Shown: piece by piece, positions 33,907 to 37,236 of the stretch
How positions within the stretch are numbered: position 1 is the stretch's first letter
How the letters are laid out: every line of letters starts with the position of its first letter
Source: Bacteroidales bacterium
GTDB taxonomy: Bacteria; Bacteroidota; Bacteroidia; Bacteroidales; UBA932
DNA length: 37,236 bases
Direction: 5' to 3'
NCBI GenBank assembly: GCA_017559545.1
Contig: JAFYRK010000027.1
Span: 1 to 37,236 of the forward strand
The notes under the pieces: generated by a model
The model's input: only the letters and a program-made list of their open reading frames with translations
The model's database searches: none
Told to the model about the DNA's origin: nothing
Made by a program: the position numbers and the translations under genes

Positions 33907-34812
33907 ATGAAACTTAGATGTGAAAATCTGGTAAAGAAATATGGCCCAAGGACCGTGGTAAAAGGAGTTTCCATGGAGGTAAGCCAGGGTGAGATTGTGG
34001 GATTCCTCGGACCTAACGGTGCAGGAAAGACCACAAGCTTCTACATGATCACAGGACTGATCGTACCTAATGACGGTAAGATTTTCCTTGATGATGAGGA
34101 TATCACTAACCTTCCGATGTTCAAGCGCTCCCAGAAGGGCGTGGGCTATCTGGCCCAGGAGGCATCGGTGTTCCGCCACATGACTGTCGAGGATAACATC
34201 ATGTCAGTGATGGAGATGTCGAAGCAGTTCACCAAGGAGGAGAGAAAGCAGCGTCTGGAAGACCTTCTTGACGAGTTTAATCTTCATAAGGTACGCAAGA
34301 GCAAGGGTATCCAGCTATCCGGTGGTGAGCGTCGTCGTTGCGAAATAGCCCGTGCGCTGGCAATTGACCCTAAGTTCATTCTCCTTGACGAACCGTTTGC
34401 CGGTGTTGACCCTATTGCAGTAGAGGATATCCAGTACATCATCGCGAAGCTGAAATATAAGAATATCGGAGTCATTATTACTGACCATAACGTAGGTGAG
34501 ACTCTTGCGATCATTGACCGAGCATATCTGCTCTATGAGGGATCAATCCTCCAGAGCGGCACTCCGGAAGCCCTCGCGGCAGATGACGAAGTCCGCACCA
34601 AGTACCTTGGCTCTAACTTCGTCCTCAAGCGCTCCGACGCTTTCCTTCGCGCCGAGGCCGGCGGTCCCCAGCGCATAAATACCCAGGCCGAGCATGACGC
34701 AGCTGCAGCGAAAGCAGCAGGTGAGGCTGCCACAGAGGTAACCGTTGAGGAAGTTGTTGCTGAAACGATAGTAGAAGAGGGACTTGAGGCCGTTGAATCT
34801 ACTGATGAATAG
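33907..34812 (+). CDS. lptB: LPS export ABC transporter ATPase with C-terminal extension
   Basis: ATPase that drives LptFG to lift lipopolysaccharide from the inner membrane. Walker A GPNGAGKT (35-42), Q-loop GYLAQEAS, signature LSGGERRR, Walker B FILLDEPFAGVDP and switch His in VIITDHNVGET; LptB-typical YLGSNFVLKR marks the end of the normal ~241-residue protein. Here 301 residues: a tail of ~60, rich in Ala/Glu/Val (AEHDAAAAKAAGEAATEVTVEEVVAE), follows. Homologues end at or soon after the YLG motif, so the tail is lineage-specific; role unknown. Operon with dnaX. Confidence 0.93.
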   Translation: MKLRCENLVKKYGPRTVVKGVSMEVSQGEIVGFLGPNGAGKTTSFYMITGLIVPNDGKIFLDDEDITNLPMFKRSQKGVGYLAQEASVFRHMTVEDNIMSVMEMSKQFTKEERKQRLEDLLDEFNLHKVRKSKGIQLSGGERRRCEIARALAIDPKFILLDEPFAGVDPIAVEDIQYIIAKLKYKNIGVIITDHNVGETLAIIDRAYLLYEGSILQSGTPEALAADDEVRTKYLGSNFVLKRSDAFLRAEAGGPQRINTQAEHDAAAAKAAGEAATEVTVEEVVAETIVEEGLEAVESTDE

Positions 34813-34875
34813 ACAAGGTTTTCACGACACCGACGTTTTGCCAGTTTCTTTTGCGTCGTGGGCTATAAAAGAAAA

Positions 34876-34907
34876 CAGCGAAGACTGCTATATAGCTGCC
34901 TTCGCTG
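34876..34907 (-). terminator. terminator of the cmk-ispH-efp unit
   Basis: Stem CAGCGAAG (34876-34883) / CTTCGCTG (34900-34907) with an inner palindrome GCTATATAGC. On the minus strand it is followed by TTTTCTTTTAT, a fitting T-tract. It lies 21 bases after the efp stop. lptB on the plus strand may use it or the CACGAC/GTCGTG hairpin near 34824-34860. Confidence 0.75.
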
Positions 34908-34928
34908 ATTCTTATTATAAGGTGAAGA

Positions 34929-35495
34929 TTACTTCACGCGCTCGCCGTATGAACGGTCAGTAGTGTTTACACGGATCTTCTCACCGATGTTGATGAAGAG
35001 AGGAGCCATGATGATAGCGCCAGTCTCAAGAGTAACCTCTTTCTGAGCGTTAGTAGAAGCTGTGTCACCCTTAACTGCAGGCTCTGTGTAAGTAACCTCA
35101 AGCTCAACGTATGTAGGAAGCTCACAAGTGAGGCAGCGCTCCTCGTCAGCGAGGAACATCATCTCAACGTGCTGTCCTTCCTTCATGAGGTCAGCATTGT
35201 CAACGAGAGCAGCATCGAGGTGGATCTGCTCGTAAGTCTCCTCGTGCATGAAGTTGTAACCGTCCTCATCCTTGTAAAGGAACTGGTAAGGTCTTCTCTC
35301 TACGTTGATTGTCTCGATCTTAGCACCTGCTGTAAAAGTGTTCTCGAGGATACGTCCGTTCTCAAGGTTTCTGAGTTTACTCTTTACGAAAGCTGGGCCC
35401 TTTCCTGGCTTAACGTGCTGGAACCATACGATCTGGCATGGCTTGCCGTTGAAGTTAAGATAAAGTCCGTTCTTGAAATCAGCTGTTGTTGCCAT
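34929..35495 (-). CDS. efp: elongation factor P
   Basis: Binds stalled ribosomes at the E site and helps form Pro-Pro bonds. The 188 residues show three beta domains: the N-terminal KOW-like domain with the tip loop KPGKGPAF, where K32 corresponds to the modified or functional Lys (E. coli K34), then DGYNFMHEETYEQI, and the C-terminal EFP signature (GDTA...VTLETGAIIMAPLFINIGEKIRVNTTDRSY). Full length. It ends the cmk-ispH-efp series, 18 bases after ispH. Confidence 0.97.
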   Translation of the reverse strand: MATTADFKNGLYLNFNGKPCQIVWFQHVKPGKGPAFVKSKLRNLENGRILENTFTAGAKIETINVERRPYQFLYKDEDGYNFMHEETYEQIHLDAALVDNADLMKEGQHVEMMFLADEERCLTCELPTYVELEVTYTEPAVKGDTASTNAQKEVTLETGAIIMAPLFINIGEKIRVNTTDRSYGERVK

Positions 35496-35513
35496 AAAAT
35501 AAATAAGTTTATA

Positions 35514-36476
35514 TTAGTTAATGAATTTCTCTTCCCATGCAGGTACGTACTTGTTCAGGTCAAGTATGTGTTCTGCAACTTCTTCCAGGAGCCACTTAGG
35601 AGTCGATGTCGCTCCACAAACTCCAACCTTGTCGTCGGCTCTGAACCACTCTCTCTTTATTTCAGAGACTGAATCTATATGGTAGGTTCTGATGTTGAGT
35701 GACTTGCAAAGGTCGCAAAGAACCTTGCCGTTTGAGCTGGCCTTGCCTGAGACAAAGATTATGATGTCATGCTCAAGTGCAAACTTAGAGAGTCTTTCGT
35801 GTCTTGTGGCTACCTGTGAGCATACTGTGTCGTGTACATTCAGCAGATGTCTGCCCTTGAAACGCTCTACAGACATCTCATTATATGCAGCCATCATTTC
35901 CTCAAGTCTCGCGCAAAGTCTTGAATACTCCGCAGGGCTCTTGGTTGTCTGACTGAATACTTCTGTAGGTATGTCAAGCTTGATCTCTCCCTTCTCGACA
36001 GCATCTTCAAGCATGGCGATGTTCTCTACCACAATTGCCTCGCCGTCAGTCTGTCCTACAAGTCCCAGTACTTCAGCATGTCCGGGTTTTCCGAAGATAA
36101 TGATCTGTCCCTGACCTCCTTCAATGAGTCTTTCGTGGGCGTTCTTTATGCGTTGCTGGAGTCTGAGAACCACCGGACATGTGCAGTCAATGATCTTGAA
36201 ACCAAGGTTTTCAGCGGTCTGGTAGGTCTGCGGAGGTTCGCCATGAGCTCTGATCAGAAGTGTCTCTCCGTGCGCATCAACCATCTCGTCAAGGTCTTCT
36301 TTGTCAATAGTGACCATTCCCTGCGCAACAAGACGTGAGAGTTCTGCGTCGTTGTGCACTATCGCGCCCAGCGAGTACAGACGTCCTCCGTCCTTGAGAA
36401 ATTCTTCTGCCTTACTGATAGCTCTGATCACTCCGGCACAGAATCCTGAATTGCTGTCAATATCTACTGTAAGCAT
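35514..36476 (-). CDS. ispH: 4-hydroxy-3-methylbut-2-enyl diphosphate reductase
   Basis: Last enzyme of the MEP isoprenoid route; a [4Fe-4S] protein that yields IPP and DMAPP. Three Cys ligands are visible: C13 (SGFCAGV), the Cys in IDCTCPVV and the one in VHDTVCSQVATRHE. Histidine/Glu substrate residues lie in GAIVHN and IRAHGEPP. I start at ATG 36476, where homologues start (M-x-V-x-I-D), giving 320 residues. An ATG at 36494 would overlap the cmk stop (ATGCTAA) and remains possible through coupling; the longest reading to 36527 is unlikely. Confidence 0.95.
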   Translation of the reverse strand: MLTVDIDSNSGFCAGVIRAISKAEEFLKDGGRLYSLGAIVHNDAELSRLVAQGMVTIDKEDLDEMVDAHGETLLIRAHGEPPQTYQTAENLGFKIIDCTCPVVLRLQQRIKNAHERLIEGGQGQIIIFGKPGHAEVLGLVGQTDGEAIVVENIAMLEDAVEKGEIKLDIPTEVFSQTTKSPAEYSRLCARLEEMMAAYNEMSVERFKGRHLLNVHDTVCSQVATRHERLSKFALEHDIIIFVSGKASSNGKVLCDLCKSLNIRTYHIDSVSEIKREWFRADDKVGVCGATSTPKWLLEEVAEHILDLNKYVPAWEEKFIN

Positions 36477-36487
36477 GTGTTTCTGCT

Positions 36488-37168
36488 TTAGCATCCAAAC
36501 CTTTCGGAAATCACTTTTCTGATCCACACCATCTGGTCATCCATGGTCATGTGTGAATTGTCAAGAACGATTGCATCTTCAGCCTGAGTCAGCGGCGACA
36601 CCTTTCTGTGTGAGTCAATGTAGTCGCGCTCCTGGAGGTTCTTCAATACATCTTCAATATTGACGTTGTCTCCCTTTGCGCGCATTTCTTCAGCTCTTCT
36701 CTGTGCTCTGATCATTGGATCTGCAGTCATGAAAATCTTCAGTTCCGCATCCGGGAATACAGTTGTTCCGATGTCTCTACCGTCCATAACCACTCTTCTT
36801 TTCTTGCCGAACTCTCTGAGCTTCATGTCCACGAAGTTACGAACCTCGGCAACTGTAGCTATAGGGCTGACCTTGCCTGCTACCTCAAGCGATCTGATTT
36901 CCTTTTCAATGCACCTGTTACCAATGTATGTGCCGCCTTCTCCGAAATGAAGGTCAAGTCCCACTATGGCCTTGTCAAGTCCTGGGACGTCGATTGTGCA
37001 GTCGTCGCTGATGAATCCGTTCTCGATGGCAAAGAGGGTAACACCTCTATAGAGGGCTCCCGAGTCAAGATACAGGAACGAGAACTCCTTTGCTATGATT
37101 TTTGCAAAGGAACTTTTTCCGGTTGAAGAATAGCCGTCAATGGCGATTATTATGTCAGGTACTTGCAT
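36488..37168 (-). CDS. cmk: cytidylate kinase
   Basis: Phosphorylates CMP/dCMP with ATP. The 226 residues begin IIIAIDGYSSTGKSSFAKIIA (P-loop 12-19) and show YLDSGALYRGVTLFAIENG, VMDGRDIGTTVFPDAELKIFMTADPMIRAQRRAEE and the DSHRKVSPL-x-x-AEDAIVLDNS-x-M block, all Cmk hallmarks. Full length. First gene of cmk-ispH-efp with a consensus promoter just upstream; its stop is 11 bases before the preferred ispH start. Confidence 0.97.
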   Translation of the reverse strand: MQVPDIIIAIDGYSSTGKSSFAKIIAKEFSFLYLDSGALYRGVTLFAIENGFISDDCTIDVPGLDKAIVGLDLHFGEGGTYIGNRCIEKEIRSLEVAGKVSPIATVAEVRNFVDMKLREFGKKRRVVMDGRDIGTTVFPDAELKIFMTADPMIRAQRRAEEMRAKGDNVNIEDVLKNLQERDYIDSHRKVSPLTQAEDAIVLDNSHMTMDDQMVWIRKVISERFGC

Positions 37169-37188
37169 GATATTTGCTTAAAATCGAG

Positions 37189-37220
37189 CAAAATTATAAA
37201 ATATTGTCTAAACTCCCAAA
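37189..37220 (-). promoter_or_regulatory. promoter of cmk-ispH-efp
   Basis: On the minus strand TTTG (37220-37217), 20 bases, TAATTTTG (37196-37189): full match to the Bacteroidota promoter. The leader before ATG 37168 would be ~15 nt. Confidence 0.8.
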
Positions 37221-37236
37221 AATGTCGATATTTGTA

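Overview
The window reads as a chromosomal segment of a gut-type Bacteroidota (order Bacteroidales; genus not resolvable by eye). The evidence is a F1Fo-ATPase operon in the Bacteroidales order atpD-C-B-E-F-H-A-G, a separate pyrI next to pyrB, the serC-serA-DUF1015 cluster, DUF3127 and DKNYY proteins, and repeated promoters of the Bacteroidota type (TTTG, about 19-21 nt, TAnnTTTG). Almost every gene is housekeeping, and most sit in tight operons.

Layout. 1-487: 3' part of a 5S rRNA, its terminator and a run of small palindromes. 488-7809: a DoxX-family protein, then the complete ATP synthase operon with a strong terminator. 7830-13609 (minus strand): yigZ, pyrB-pyrI and serC-serA-DUF1015. 13610-17602: a pRiA4b ORF-3-like acidic protein and miaA, convergent with recQ. 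17712-29132 (plus): an FKBP lipoprotein and DUF3127 protein, then DUF308-dnaG, then metG-DKNYY-murB-TIR protein, then murA. 29165-32015 (minus): secreted protein, M16 peptidase, O-methyltransferase. 32130-34812 (plus): dnaX-lptB. 34929-37168 (minus): cmk-ispH-efp.

Three things stand out beyond housekeeping. (1) Small repeats have spread through the segment and have been taken into genes. One class is a single hairpin of about 27-32 bp, found in the atpB signal-peptide region, between atpB and atpE, as the whole spacer before miaA, and in the metG linker. The other class is a run of consecutive short hairpins (171-326, 12907-13006, 23532-23619, 29862-29934). Two of these runs align with each other and keep their stems through paired changes. 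(2) A lone AT-richer gene between murB and murA encodes a TIR domain with an NADase-type Glu, a SEC-C zinc motif and two DUF1566-like repeats, which looks like a sensor-effector. (3) The DUF3127 protein between recQ and dnaG ends in an SSB-like acidic tip, suggesting a role at DNA.

Other points are a MurA with Asp at the fosfomycin-target Cys position, a SerA with Lys in place of the catalytic His, a near-perfect palindrome carrying promoter-like boxes between dnaX and the divergent M16 operon, and two tandem 138/139-bp repeats upstream of pyrBI.
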